Part shown: in pieces, positions 34,658 to 43,298 of the stretch
Layout of the letters: every line of letters starts with the position of its first letter
How positions within the stretch are numbered: position 1 is the first letter of the stretch
Assembly (NCBI GenBank): GCA_951812615.1
Contig: CATOSU010000002.1
Coordinates: forward strand, 1,922,001-1,986,000
Length of the DNA: 64,000 nt
Source of the DNA: an uncultured Paracoccaceae bacterium
GTDB lineage: Bacteria > Pseudomonadota > Alphaproteobacteria > Rhodobacterales > Rhodobacteraceae
Direction: 5' to 3'
The notes under the pieces: generated by a model
What the model saw: the letters and a program-made list of their open reading frames with translations, nothing else
Database searches by the model: none
What the model was told of the DNA's origin: nothing
Program-made: the position numbers and the translations under genes

Positions 34658-36196
34658 TCATTTGTTTCGCTCCGCTCTTAGCTGCGATTTCAGGACTTTG
34701 TTGGCCCCCGAGATTGGCATTTCTTCTATTATTTCAACTGTTTTCGGGCACTTGTAATGGGCGATGCGCACGCGGCAAAACTCAATCAGGTCTTCGGGCG
34801 TCACGGCCTTGCCGGGCCGCAGCGTGATCACGGCATGCACCCTTTCGCCCCATTTCTTGTCCTTCAGCCCGATCACCGCGCATTCTCGAATGGCAGGGTG
34901 TTCGTAAAGGATACTCTCCACTTCGTTGGAATAGATGTTTTCACCGCCCGAGATGATCATGTCTTTTACCCGGTCGACCAGAAACACATATCCGTCTTCG
35001 TCCTGATAGGCGCCGTCGCCGGTGCGCAGCCAGCCGTTCATAAATGAGTTCGCGGTGACGTCCGGCAGGCCCAGATAGCCCAGCATCACGTTCGGACCAC
35101 GCAGCATGATTTCACCCACTTCGCCCCGGGGAAGTTCACGCCCGCTCTCGTCGCCGATGATAACGTCGCAATGATCGACGGGTTTGCCGATTGACGACAG
35201 CTTGTCGGCAAGCGGCCCATCCGGGTCATGCGCTTCTGGCGGCAGAACGGTCACGACCGGCGAGGTCTCGGTCATACCGTAACCCTGATAGAATTCGACC
35301 CCCGGCAGTTTGGCCATAATCTCGCGCAGTAGCGGTTCCGGCATCGGTGCTGCACCATAACTGATCCGTACCAATGAACGCAGGTCAAACTCCCCGAGAT
35401 CCGGGTGGTTGAACAGCATGTTTGCCATCGTGGGAACAAGCAGCGCGTCGTTGATCTTTTCCTTCTCGATCAATTCCAAAGCGCCACGCGGATCGAAATG
35501 ATCCATCATTACCGCGTGCGACGCGGCATAGGCCAAAGTATAGATCCGGGCACCTGCTGCCAGATGAAAGATCGGCGCCGATTGCAAGAACCTCTGGGCC
35601 CTTGGGAAATCATAGGAAACGGCGGCACCCATGGCGTTGATGAACAGGTTCTGATGGCTCAGCATCACTGCCTTTGACCGGCCCGTCGTTCCACCGGTGA
35701 AAAACAGTGCGGCCACATCCGTGTTCGCCCGGTTCGATCCCGACGACAGCGGTCCTTTTTGCGCCATGTCGTCGAAGTGAACAACATCGTCTTCACCATC
35801 AGGCTCGTCCATCAGCACCAGATGGCGGATGCCTTCATGCTTAGCCAAAAGCCGGCGACCTTCTTCGAGATGCGCACGATCGACGAACAGAACCCTCGGA
35901 TCGGAATCCTTGACCGCCATGTCCATCTCGCGCGGGGCCCAGCGATAGTTGAATTGCGCCATCACCGCGTCGGCATAGAAGGGCGCATAGAACATGACCA
36001 TGTGGCGGTCAGAGTTGAAGGCAAGGATACCGACCGCGTCGCCGGGTTTCACACCCATCTCTGACAATGCACCGCCAATACGGCGGGCACTTTCGAAAAC
36101 CTGCCCCCAGGTCGATGTGCACCCGTTGAAGGTCACCGCGGGATAATCCGGGTGTTTGCGGGCCGTAGCTTCCAGAAACTGCACCAGCCTGATCAT
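34658..36196 (-). CDS. Acyl-CoA synthetase (AMP-binding, FadD-like)
   Basis: This is a 512-residue ANL-family enzyme that activates a carboxylic acid through an acyl-AMP to its CoA ester. The AMP/phosphate loop is FFTGGTTGRSKAVMLSH (about 165-181), the adenine motif is YGMTETSP, the hinge is WLRTGDGAY, and KDMIISGGENIYSNEVE precedes the C-terminal lysine in SGANKVLKSQL. It lies 107 bp downstream of an acyl-CoA dehydrogenase gene on the same strand and should activate the entry substrate or a side-chain intermediate. Confidence 0.92.
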   Translation of the reverse strand: MIRLVQFLEATARKHPDYPAVTFNGCTSTWGQVFESARRIGGALSEMGVKPGDAVGILAFNSDRHMVMFYAPFYADAVMAQFNYRWAPREMDMAVKDSDPRVLFVDRAHLEEGRRLLAKHEGIRHLVLMDEPDGEDDVVHFDDMAQKGPLSSGSNRANTDVAALFFTGGTTGRSKAVMLSHQNLFINAMGAAVSYDFPRAQRFLQSAPIFHLAAGARIYTLAYAASHAVMMDHFDPRGALELIEKEKINDALLVPTMANMLFNHPDLGEFDLRSLVRISYGAAPMPEPLLREIMAKLPGVEFYQGYGMTETSPVVTVLPPEAHDPDGPLADKLSSIGKPVDHCDVIIGDESGRELPRGEVGEIMLRGPNVMLGYLGLPDVTANSFMNGWLRTGDGAYQDEDGYVFLVDRVKDMIISGGENIYSNEVESILYEHPAIRECAVIGLKDKKWGERVHAVITLRPGKAVTPEDLIEFCRVRIAHYKCPKTVEIIEEMPISGANKVLKSQLRAERNK

Positions 36197-36303
36197 GCCG
36201 GATGCCTCGCGTTCAATGATCCCTGGGCCTCGCGCATTGCGCCACTTTCAGGGGTCTTTTCCAAAAGCATGTCCCGCGTTCCCCTCCGCATCCGAAATCG
36301 GCG

Positions 36304-37455
36304 TCATTCAGTCAGCGATCGCGCAATCAGTTCCTTCATGATCTCGTTCGCGCCGCCATAAATCTTCTGCACCCGCGCATCGGCATACATCTGAGCGATC
36401 CCGAATTCCTTCATATACCCATATCCGCCATGCAGTTGCAGGCATTCGTCAACCACGTCGCACTGCATCTGGGTGCTCCACCATTTCAGCATGGCGGCGG
36501 TGGCCACGTCCAGTTCACCGGCCACCAGCCGCTCGATGCAATCATCAATGAATACGCGCGCAATATGGGCCGTGGTCTTGGCCTCGGCCAGTTTGAACCT
36601 TGTGTTCTGCAGGTCGAACAGGGTCTTGCCGAATGCCTCGCGCTGGCTGGTATAGGCGATGGTATCCTCGACCGCCCGCTCCATCACCGCCGCCGCCCGG
36701 ATCCCGATCACCAGGCGCTCCTGCGGTAGCTGCTGCATGAGTTGATAGAATCCCTGGCCTTCCACACCGCCCAGAAGGTTGTCGGGGCTGACCCGCACAT
36801 CGTCGAAGAACAACTCCGATGTATCCGAGCCATGCTGCCCGATCTTTTCAAGATTGCGGCCCCGGCGGAACCCTTCGGCACCCTCGGTCTCCAGCAGAAG
36901 CAGCGAAATACCGCGCGCCCGCGCTTCTGTATCGGTCTTGCAGACGACAACGATCAGATCGGCCAGTTGCCCGTTGGTGATGAACATCTTCGAACCGTTC
37001 AGCACATAGCTGTTGCCATCCATCCTGGCGTTGGTTCGAATGCTTTGCAGGTCAGACCCCGCGCCCGGTTCGGTCATGGCAATCGCCGTGACCAGTTCAC
37101 CGGTCGCCATCTTCGGCAGCCAGCGGCGTTTTTGATCCTCGGTGCCGTAATTCAGGATGTAATGTGCAACGATCTGGGAATGGATGCTGTTGGAAAAACC
37201 CGAAACACCCGTGGCCCGGTATTGTTCGGTCAGCAGGACCGCCTCGTGATAGAAGTTCCCCCCGGCACCGCCATATTCCTCGGGGATCGAGGCACACAGG
37301 ATGCCCGCCTCGCCCGCCTTGCGCCAGAACTCACGGTCCACATGACCTTGTTCGCGCCATCTTTCCTCGTTCGGCACCATTTCTGCGGCATAAAATCTGG
37401 CGACGTGATCGCTCAGAATGCCCAGCTCTTCGTTCATCCAGCGGGGGCGATACAT
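36304..37455 (-). CDS. Acyl-CoA dehydrogenase (long-chain/LCAD-like)
   Basis: This 383-residue FAD enzyme has AMTEPGAGSDL and FITNGQLADL. The C-terminal YGGANEIMKELIAR lacks the YEG glutamate of medium-chain enzymes. A glutamate is instead present in helix G (ERAVEDTIAYTSQREAFGK), as in LCAD and isovaleryl-CoA types. The start follows GAGAGGAA. It leads the minus-strand pair with the acyl-CoA synthetase, under a promoter whose spacer carries the operator shared with the 54.85-kb promoter. Confidence 0.92.
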   Translation of the reverse strand: MYRPRWMNEELGILSDHVARFYAAEMVPNEERWREQGHVDREFWRKAGEAGILCASIPEEYGGAGGNFYHEAVLLTEQYRATGVSGFSNSIHSQIVAHYILNYGTEDQKRRWLPKMATGELVTAIAMTEPGAGSDLQSIRTNARMDGNSYVLNGSKMFITNGQLADLIVVVCKTDTEARARGISLLLLETEGAEGFRRGRNLEKIGQHGSDTSELFFDDVRVSPDNLLGGVEGQGFYQLMQQLPQERLVIGIRAAAVMERAVEDTIAYTSQREAFGKTLFDLQNTRFKLAEAKTTAHIARVFIDDCIERLVAGELDVATAAMLKWWSTQMQCDVVDECLQLHGGYGYMKEFGIAQMYADARVQKIYGGANEIMKELIARSLTE

Positions 37456-37588
37456 TGTCTACATTCCTCTCAGTCGATCCTGTTGCGGCGGCACCAGCGC
37501 CTTTGCGTGGCGAAGGTTTCAGAGCAGAGCGGCACATCGCCACCAAAGCTGCCTTTTCCCAACGATGCCAATCCGGAAATATTCTTCA

Positions 37589-37617
37589 AATATATTTCGC
37601 TTGCGAATAATTGTCTA
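37589..37617 (-). promoter_or_regulatory. Promoter with spacer operator for the 37455 acyl-CoA dehydrogenase gene
   Basis: On the minus strand TAGACA and TATATT are separated by the 17-bp spacer ATTATTCGCAAGCGAAA, which contains the perfect palindrome TTCGCAAGCGAA. The same arrangement, with 15 of 17 spacer bases equal, stands at 54836-54864 on the plus strand. An operator between -35 and -10 is the classical place for a repressor. Confidence 0.65.
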
Positions 37618-37639
37618 GCGAATAAATTTCTGGTATGTA
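37611..37639 (+). promoter_or_regulatory. Possible promoter for the 37764 operon
   Basis: TTGTCT (37611-37616) and TATGTA (37634-37639) have a 17-bp spacer on the plus strand, 125 bp before ATG 37764. Its -35 overlaps the -35 of the divergent minus-strand promoter, so one repressor could shut both. The rest of the 308-bp divergent gap holds no gene. Confidence 0.4.
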
Positions 37640-37763
37640 TTTCGGAATGCAAGAGGGCAAGTGAAACCCGATATTCCGGGGCGCCATCCTTCGTCAGGCC
37701 TCAGCCTGTCCGAGGCCAGGCATTCCGGTCGCTTGATGGCAGCGGCAAGTGAGGTACGCGCGT

Positions 37764-38801
37764 ATGGAAAACATGATTTTTGACACCGCCGAACACCTGT
37801 TTAGCGATTTTGCAGAGGCTGGGTTCGAAGCCATGCCAGTACATGCTGAGGACGGTGCCACCGAATGGATGCCTGACCTCTGGACGCAAATTGAAGAACT
37901 CGGATTGCCAACTACGCTTCTTAGCGAAGATCAGGGCGGCTACGGGCTACCGCCCAGCTGCGGCCTGGGCCTGGTTAGATTGGCCGCCAGCCATGCCATC
38001 CCGGCCCCCTTGGGTGAAACGCTGGTTGCGAACTGGTTGCTCGCTGCCGCAGGACTTCCCCTTGCCGACGGTCCCGCCACCCTGGCCTGCGGCCCACAAA
38101 TCACTGCGCAACGGCTGCAGGGCACCGCCGATCGGATCGCCTGGGGACGGCATGCGCAAACTGTGGTCGTGCTAAGCGTCGACAGCATTGCCCGCGTGCA
38201 CCGTGGCAGGGTTTCCGAACAGGGCTTCAACCTTGCCGCCGAGCCCCGCGATACGTTGACGTGGGATTGCGAGGCCGAAACCGCCGCTGCCCCGGTATCA
38301 GAAATCACGTTCCGTGCCATCGGCGCGGTTCTGCGGGCCCAGGCGTTGGCGGGCACGTTGGAGGCCGCGGTGACCCTGACGGTCGAATACGCCAATGAAC
38401 GCCAGCAATTCGGCAGGCCGATCGGCAAGTTCCAGGCCAATCAACAGCCACTGGCCATCGCCGCCAGCCAGACCGCCGCCGCACGCGCCGGGGCCGATAT
38501 GGCGACCGACCTGTTGCCGCTGGCCCTGACGGCCCCTGACCGGTTCATCACCGCCGCAGCCGCCGCCAAGCAGCGCGCCGGTGAAGCCGCCGGGATGGTC
38601 GCCGGAATCGTGCATCAGGTGCACGGTGCGATTGGTTTTACCCAGGAATACCGCCTTCAGGCCCTGACGCGGCGCCTGTGGGCGTGGCGCGATGAATGGG
38701 GCAACGAGGCCGAATGGGCCGACCACCTCGGCGCGCGGGTCGCCAGCCTGGAACCGAACGGGTTCTGGCCTTTTCTGACATGGACGGGAGACGCAGCATG
38801 A
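37764..38801 (+). CDS. Short acyl-CoA dehydrogenase subunit (beta-type)
   Basis: This 345-residue ACAD-fold protein lacks most of the central beta domain of normal dehydrogenases. It keeps the helical parts ERQQFGRPIGKFQANQ and HQVHGAIGFTQEYRLQALTRRL. Such short subunits pair with a full-length partner in alpha2-beta2 dehydrogenases of steroid side-chain breakdown (FadE28-FadE29 type). The next gene, overlapping by 4 bp, is the likely partner. ATG 37764 is chosen since GAGG lies upstream; a GTG at 37749 would use that GAGG as codons. Confidence 0.82.
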   Translation: MENMIFDTAEHLFSDFAEAGFEAMPVHAEDGATEWMPDLWTQIEELGLPTTLLSEDQGGYGLPPSCGLGLVRLAASHAIPAPLGETLVANWLLAAAGLPLADGPATLACGPQITAQRLQGTADRIAWGRHAQTVVVLSVDSIARVHRGRVSEQGFNLAAEPRDTLTWDCEAETAAAPVSEITFRAIGAVLRAQALAGTLEAAVTLTVEYANERQQFGRPIGKFQANQQPLAIAASQTAAARAGADMATDLLPLALTAPDRFITAAAAAKQRAGEAAGMVAGIVHQVHGAIGFTQEYRLQALTRRLWAWRDEWGNEAEWADHLGARVASLEPNGFWPFLTWTGDAA

Positions 38802-39949
38802 CCATTCCCTTCGCTTTTCCCGCCCCGCCCGCCGGTTCGGATCACAGCGAATTGCGCGCCGAGGTCCGCGCCTTTCTGGCCGAAACGCTCGGCCCGGATT
38901 ATGGTGCCACCCTTCAGGCCCGCAGCTGGAACGGTCACGACCCGGAGTTTTCGCGCAAATTGGGGGCGCAAGGCTGGCTCGGGATGACGTTTCCCAAGGA
39001 ATATGGCGGGCACGGGCGTTCGGCATTGGAACGCTATGTCGTCGTCGAAGAGATGTTGGCCGCCGGGGCGCCGGTCGCGGCCCACTGGATTGCTGACCGC
39101 CAATCGGGACCGCTTCTTTTACATTTCGGCACCGAAGCACAGAAACACGACATCCTGCCCAGGATCGTCGCCGGCGAATGCTATTTCTGCATCGGCATGA
39201 GCGAGGCCGGCAGCGGCTCGGACCTCGCAGCGGTCAAGACCCGCGCCCGGCGCGACGGCGACGGCTGGCGCCTGAACGGCACCAAGATCTGGACGACCTA
39301 TGCCCAGCACGCCAACTATATGATCGTGTTCTGCCGCACCGGCGACAGCGAGGATCGCCATGGCGGCACCAGCCAATTGCTGGTCGATCTGTCGACGCCG
39401 GGTATCACCATAACCCCTATTCTGGACATTGCCGGTGAACACCACATGAACGAGGTGCAGTTCAACGATGTCCTGCTGCCCGAAACCGCGCTATTGGGCC
39501 AAGAAGGGCAAGGCTGGTCGCAGGTGATGGGCGAATTAGCGTTCGAGCGCTCGGGCCCGGACCGGTTCCTGTCGTCCTATGCCCTGCTCAACGAGCTGCT
39601 GCGTGTTTTGGGCAACGCCCCCGATCAGGTGGCCCAACGCGCCATCGGCCGCCTAACAGCGCATCTGATGGTGCTGCGCCACATGTCACGCTCGGTCGCA
39701 GGGATGCTGGAAAACAAAGAGAACCCGACCCTTCAGGCCACGATCGTCAAGGATCTGGGCGCACTGCTGGAACAGGAGATCCCCGAGATTGCCCGCAGCA
39801 TTGCGCCCGCCGACCCGGTTCCCGGCCCGCAGCATGAATTCGCACAGGTCCTGGCCCGGACTTTGATGTCCGCACCCAGTTTTTCCCTGCGCGGCGGGAC
39901 ACGTGAAATCCTGCGTGGCATCATTGCCCGCAACCTGGGACTTCGTTGA
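38798..39949 (+). CDS. Acyl-CoA dehydrogenase, full-length partner subunit
   Basis: The 383-residue protein has the FAD/substrate motifs CIGMSEAGSGSDLAAVKT and WTTYAQHANYM, and ends SLRGGTREILRGIIARNL, where RGGT replaces the YEG of fatty-acid enzymes as in steroid-type FadE proteins. Its ATG overlaps the stop of the short subunit (ATGA), so the two are made together. It probably dehydrogenates a bulky or branched acyl-CoA. Confidence 0.9.
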   Translation: MTIPFAFPAPPAGSDHSELRAEVRAFLAETLGPDYGATLQARSWNGHDPEFSRKLGAQGWLGMTFPKEYGGHGRSALERYVVVEEMLAAGAPVAAHWIADRQSGPLLLHFGTEAQKHDILPRIVAGECYFCIGMSEAGSGSDLAAVKTRARRDGDGWRLNGTKIWTTYAQHANYMIVFCRTGDSEDRHGGTSQLLVDLSTPGITITPILDIAGEHHMNEVQFNDVLLPETALLGQEGQGWSQVMGELAFERSGPDRFLSSYALLNELLRVLGNAPDQVAQRAIGRLTAHLMVLRHMSRSVAGMLENKENPTLQATIVKDLGALLEQEIPEIARSIAPADPVPGPQHEFAQVLARTLMSAPSFSLRGGTREILRGIIARNLGLR

Positions 39950-39962
39950 AAGGAAAACCCAC

Positions 39963-40763
39963 ATGAGCCTCGTTCTAAGCGAAACCGATGCCGACGGCAT
40001 CGTTACCCTCACCCTGAATGATCCCGATATCCGCAACGCCATTTCCGATGCGTCGATGATTGAGGCGCTGATCGAGGCCGTTGATGCCGCCGAGGCCGAC
40101 CCGGCCGCGCGGGTGATCGTGCTGACTGGTGCGGGTTCGGCCTTTTCCTCTGGCGGCAATCTCAAGACGATGGGGAAATCGGGCGGGCTGAGTGACGCGC
40201 TGCCGGCGCGCACGCGGCTGAACTACAAAACCGGCATTCAGCGTCTGCCATTGATGTTCGAGGCTCTGGAATTGCCGGTCGTCTGTGCCGTCAATGGCCC
40301 CGCCATCGGGGCCGGGTGCGACCTGACCCTGATGTGCGACATCCGCATCGCGGGCGAAAGCGCGAAATTCGCAGAAAGCTTCGTCAAGGTCGGTATCGTT
40401 CCCGGCGATGGCGGCGCATGGTTGTTGCCGCGTGTCGTGGGCTGGTCCAAGGCCTGCGAAATGGCCCTGACCGGCGACATGGTAGACGCAACAGAGGCCC
40501 GAGCCATTGGGCTGGTCAGCCAGGTGGTTCCGGATGCCGAACTTCTGGACGCGGCCCGCACCATCGCCCACCGCATCGCCGCCAATCCGACCCATGCGGT
40601 ACGCATGACCAAGCGACTTTTGCGCAACGCGCAACAGCAAAGCCTGGCCGATGTGCTGGAAATATCTGCTGCCTATCAGGCGCTCGCCCATACCTGCGAA
40701 GACCACACCGAGGCGGTGTCGGCCATGCTGGAAAAACGCAAGCCCCGCTTTACCGGCTCGTGA
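39963..40763 (+). CDS. Enoyl-CoA hydratase/isomerase family protein
   Basis: This is a 266-residue crotonase-fold protein, 13 bp after the dehydrogenase gene. The oxyanion-hole blocks are SAFSSGGNL and NGPAIGAGCDLTLMCDIR. In the second acid region it reads AESFVKVGIVPGDGG, so the Glu of classical hydratases (in PE) is replaced by Phe and an Asp is present further on. It may therefore isomerise or act on an unusual substrate. AAAGGA precedes ATG 39963. It converges with the next synthetase gene. Confidence 0.9.
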   Translation: MSLVLSETDADGIVTLTLNDPDIRNAISDASMIEALIEAVDAAEADPAARVIVLTGAGSAFSSGGNLKTMGKSGGLSDALPARTRLNYKTGIQRLPLMFEALELPVVCAVNGPAIGAGCDLTLMCDIRIAGESAKFAESFVKVGIVPGDGGAWLLPRVVGWSKACEMALTGDMVDATEARAIGLVSQVVPDAELLDAARTIAHRIAANPTHAVRMTKRLLRNAQQQSLADVLEISAAYQALAHTCEDHTEAVSAMLEKRKPRFTGS

Positions 40764-40810
40764 AACCTGCGAGGGGGTGTGTAAAGCGCGACGGAACTGG
40801 CGGTATTCAA

Positions 40811-42370
40811 TCAGACCTGACGTCCGGCCTCTTTCCAAAAGGCATCGCGAATACGCCGTTTGAAGATCTTGCCTGAATCTTCGCGTGGCAGGTCGTGGGC
40901 AAATTCGTAATTGCGCGGAACCTTGAAGCCGGCAAGATGTTCGCGCAGAAAGGCCTGAATCGCACCCGGATCCGGGTTGGTGTCGCCGTCCGGTTCGATC
41001 ACGGCAAGCAGTGCTTCGCCGAACTCTGCATCGGGAATTCCAAATACTGCGCAATCCCTGACCATCGGATGGCTGTGCAAAACAGCCTCGATTTCGGCCG
41101 GGTATATGTTGACCCCACCTGATATCACCATGTCCCGCACCCGGTCGGCGATAAATAGAAATCCGTCTTCGTCCAGATACCCCATGTCACCAGAAGTGAT
41201 ATAGCCGTCGATATCGATCTCGGCCCGCTCGTCGGGGCGTTTGTTGTACTCGAAACTCTCAAAGAGCCCGAACCGGGAATAAATCTCGCCGATTTCTCCG
41301 GCAGGCAGAACCGCACCTTTGTCATCCAGAATCATAACGTCCGCTTCGGGGATGATCTTTCCCACTGTTCCCGGTCTGGCCAGTGCCTGCTCGGAATTGC
41401 AGGCCGTGACCGCCCCCGACTCCGTCGATCCGTAGAACTCGTTTATGACGGGTCCAAACCACGCGATCATCTCGCGTTTTACGTCAGCGGGGCACGGTGC
41501 TGCGGCATGGATAATAAATTCCAACGATGAAAGATCATAGTCGCGCCGGAATCCCTTGCGCTGTCTGAGAAGGCGAACGAACATGATCGGCACCATGATT
41601 GCCCCGGTTAGCCGGTGGGCCTCGATCAGGCGCAGGAAATCCTCGGTTTCGAAACGCGGCATGATCACCAGCAATTCACCGATACTGGCGGCCTGCAGGG
41701 CATAGGAATTGGGAGCACTGTGATACAACGGGCCAGGCACGACCAGCCGCCCGCCCGGCCTGCAGCCATATACACGTGCGCGGAAATCCATCGACTGCCG
41801 GACCTGCTCGGGCGTCGGGGTGGCACGCCGCACGCCTTTTGGCCGGCCGGTTGTCCCCGAGGTGTAAATCATCGAAGACGGACCGATGCGCGCCGGGTTG
41901 GTCGTTGGTTCAAAACCGGCAAGCCAATTGGACCATTCCGTCATACCCGCGGGCGCGGTGCAAAGATCGGCATCAAGTTTGTAGGCGCGCGCCAGATCGG
42001 GTGAGGTCTCTACGATGACGCAGTCGATCCGGTCGGGAATGTCACCCCTGACCTTATGCCACAAATCGGCGTGAACGATCAGAACTTTCGCGTCGCAATC
42101 ATCAAGAATGAAACTCAGCTCTTCACCGGCCAGGTGCCAATTGACCGGGACCGCGTAGGCACCGACCCATGCGGCCGCCCGTGAGGCGACCAGAAACGGG
42201 ATGTCGTTGCGCAGGAAAATGGCGACGCAGTCGCCTTCACCAATTCCCATTGCCTCGAAACCGGCTGCGGCACGACGGACAGCCGCGTCAAACGCGGCCT
42301 TGGACATATGCGTATCACCGCAAATAATGCCCGATAGCAGATCCTCTCCGGGTGCTTTCGAAGCCCTCAT
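40811..42370 (-). CDS. Acyl-CoA synthetase (AMP-binding)
   Basis: This 519-residue ANL enzyme has MIYTSGTTGRPKGVRR (phosphate loop), FYGSTESG, YITSGDMGYLDEDGF, RDMVISGGVNIYPAEIE, and the lysine in REDSGKIFKRRIRD. ATG 42370 follows GGAGG. It is distinct from the two other synthetases here (LPREDSGKI versus GVNK/GANK ends), so it probably has a different substrate. Its promoter region is shared with the broken SDR gene and carries an AT-rich palindrome. Confidence 0.92.
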   Translation of the reverse strand: MRASKAPGEDLLSGIICGDTHMSKAAFDAAVRRAAAGFEAMGIGEGDCVAIFLRNDIPFLVASRAAAWVGAYAVPVNWHLAGEELSFILDDCDAKVLIVHADLWHKVRGDIPDRIDCVIVETSPDLARAYKLDADLCTAPAGMTEWSNWLAGFEPTTNPARIGPSSMIYTSGTTGRPKGVRRATPTPEQVRQSMDFRARVYGCRPGGRLVVPGPLYHSAPNSYALQAASIGELLVIMPRFETEDFLRLIEAHRLTGAIMVPIMFVRLLRQRKGFRRDYDLSSLEFIIHAAAPCPADVKREMIAWFGPVINEFYGSTESGAVTACNSEQALARPGTVGKIIPEADVMILDDKGAVLPAGEIGEIYSRFGLFESFEYNKRPDERAEIDIDGYITSGDMGYLDEDGFLFIADRVRDMVISGGVNIYPAEIEAVLHSHPMVRDCAVFGIPDAEFGEALLAVIEPDGDTNPDPGAIQAFLREHLAGFKVPRNYEFAHDLPREDSGKIFKRRIRDAFWKEAGRQV

Positions 42371-42442
42371 CTGTTTCCTCCCGCTTTTCGACACTTCTGA
42401 TTTCGGTTGCAATCGCGCACTACCCCGAACATCATTACTATG

Positions 42443-42458
42443 CGTATTATAATAATGC
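42443..42458. promoter_or_regulatory. AT-rich palindromic site in the 42.4-kb divergent promoter
   Basis: CGTATTATAATAATGC contains the perfect palindrome TATTATAATA and a TATAAT hexamer. Related sequences (12 of 16 identical each) occur upstream of the MarR gene (46319-46334, other strand) and upstream of the dehydrogenase at 47963 (47912-47927, other strand). It is a candidate MarR operator. Confidence 0.5.
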
Positions 42459-42514
42459 GAACATAAAATCCGAATAGCTTCGCATATGGGATTTCCCGGG
42501 AGCAAGGCGATACG

Positions 42515-43288
42515 ATGACCAACCCGATGAGCCTGAAAGGCAAGACCATTGTTGTTACCGGCGGTGCGCAAGGGATTGGTGCAGAAACCGCATGAATGAT
42601 CGCCGATCTTGGGGGCTACGCTGCATTGATCGATGTCGGGGCAGACAATCTGGGGGCAATTGCCGATGAATTGGGCCCCGAGGCGATTAGCACATACGTC
42701 GGCAGCGTCACGGATGTGAATCTCCTGGCCGAAACGATTGCGCAGTTCGCCAGTGAACGCGGTGCAACAGACGGGCTGATCAACAACACCGGCATCATCC
42801 GCCCGGCGATGATCCACAAGATGACTGCCGACGACTGGCAGCAAGTGATCGACGTCAATCTGAACGGCGTATTCTACAGCCTGCAGGCCGTGGGCCGCCA
42901 CATGATGGAACGGGCGGAAAGCAGCGGCCCGGTATCGGGTTCCATCGTCAATGTCTCCTCGATTGCCGGGCGCCGGGGCGCCATAGGACAGATCAACTAT
43001 GGCGCGGCGAAATCCGGCGTTCTGGGGATCACGATGAGCGCGGCCAAGGAATGGGCGCGCTATGGCATCCGCGTCAACTCTGTCGCCCTTGGCGTGGTGG
43101 AAACGGACATGACCGAGACCATCCGGTCTGGCAAATTCTGCGACCGGTATCTTGGCCAGATTCCGCTGGGCCGGTTTTCGACCCCAAGGGACGTGGTCGA
43201 GCCGGTCTGCTTCCTGTTGTCGGACGCGGCGGGATATATCACCGGTCAGCATCTGAGCGTCGATGGCGGCGCCTATATCGGGTTTTGA
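42515..43288 (+). pseudogene. SDR oxidoreductase interrupted by an in-frame TGA
   Basis: ATG 42515 starts a normal SDR (GKTIVVTGGAQGIGAETA), but codon 27 is TGA (42593-42595), where Arg (CGA) would be expected. Immediately after it ATG 42596 continues in the same frame with MIADLGGYAALIDV. The catalytic part is intact: NNTG, VNVSSIAG with Ser, INYGAAKSG (YxxxK), and the end HLSVDGGAYIGF. The full length would be 257 residues. Without readthrough or reinitiation the cofactor loop is separated from the enzyme. Confidence 0.85.
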
Positions 43289-43298
43289 AGATTAGAAC

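Noticed and set aside
34334-34681. 115-codon plus-strand open reading after tRNA-Asn
   Set aside because: No ribosome binding site, no recognisable motif, and it overlaps the end of the acyl-CoA synthetase gene.
42371-43252. N-terminal extension of the 40811 synthetase reading frame to 813 codons
   Set aside because: The added part is antisense to the SDR gene; GGAGG before ATG 42370 and the family N-terminus fix the start.
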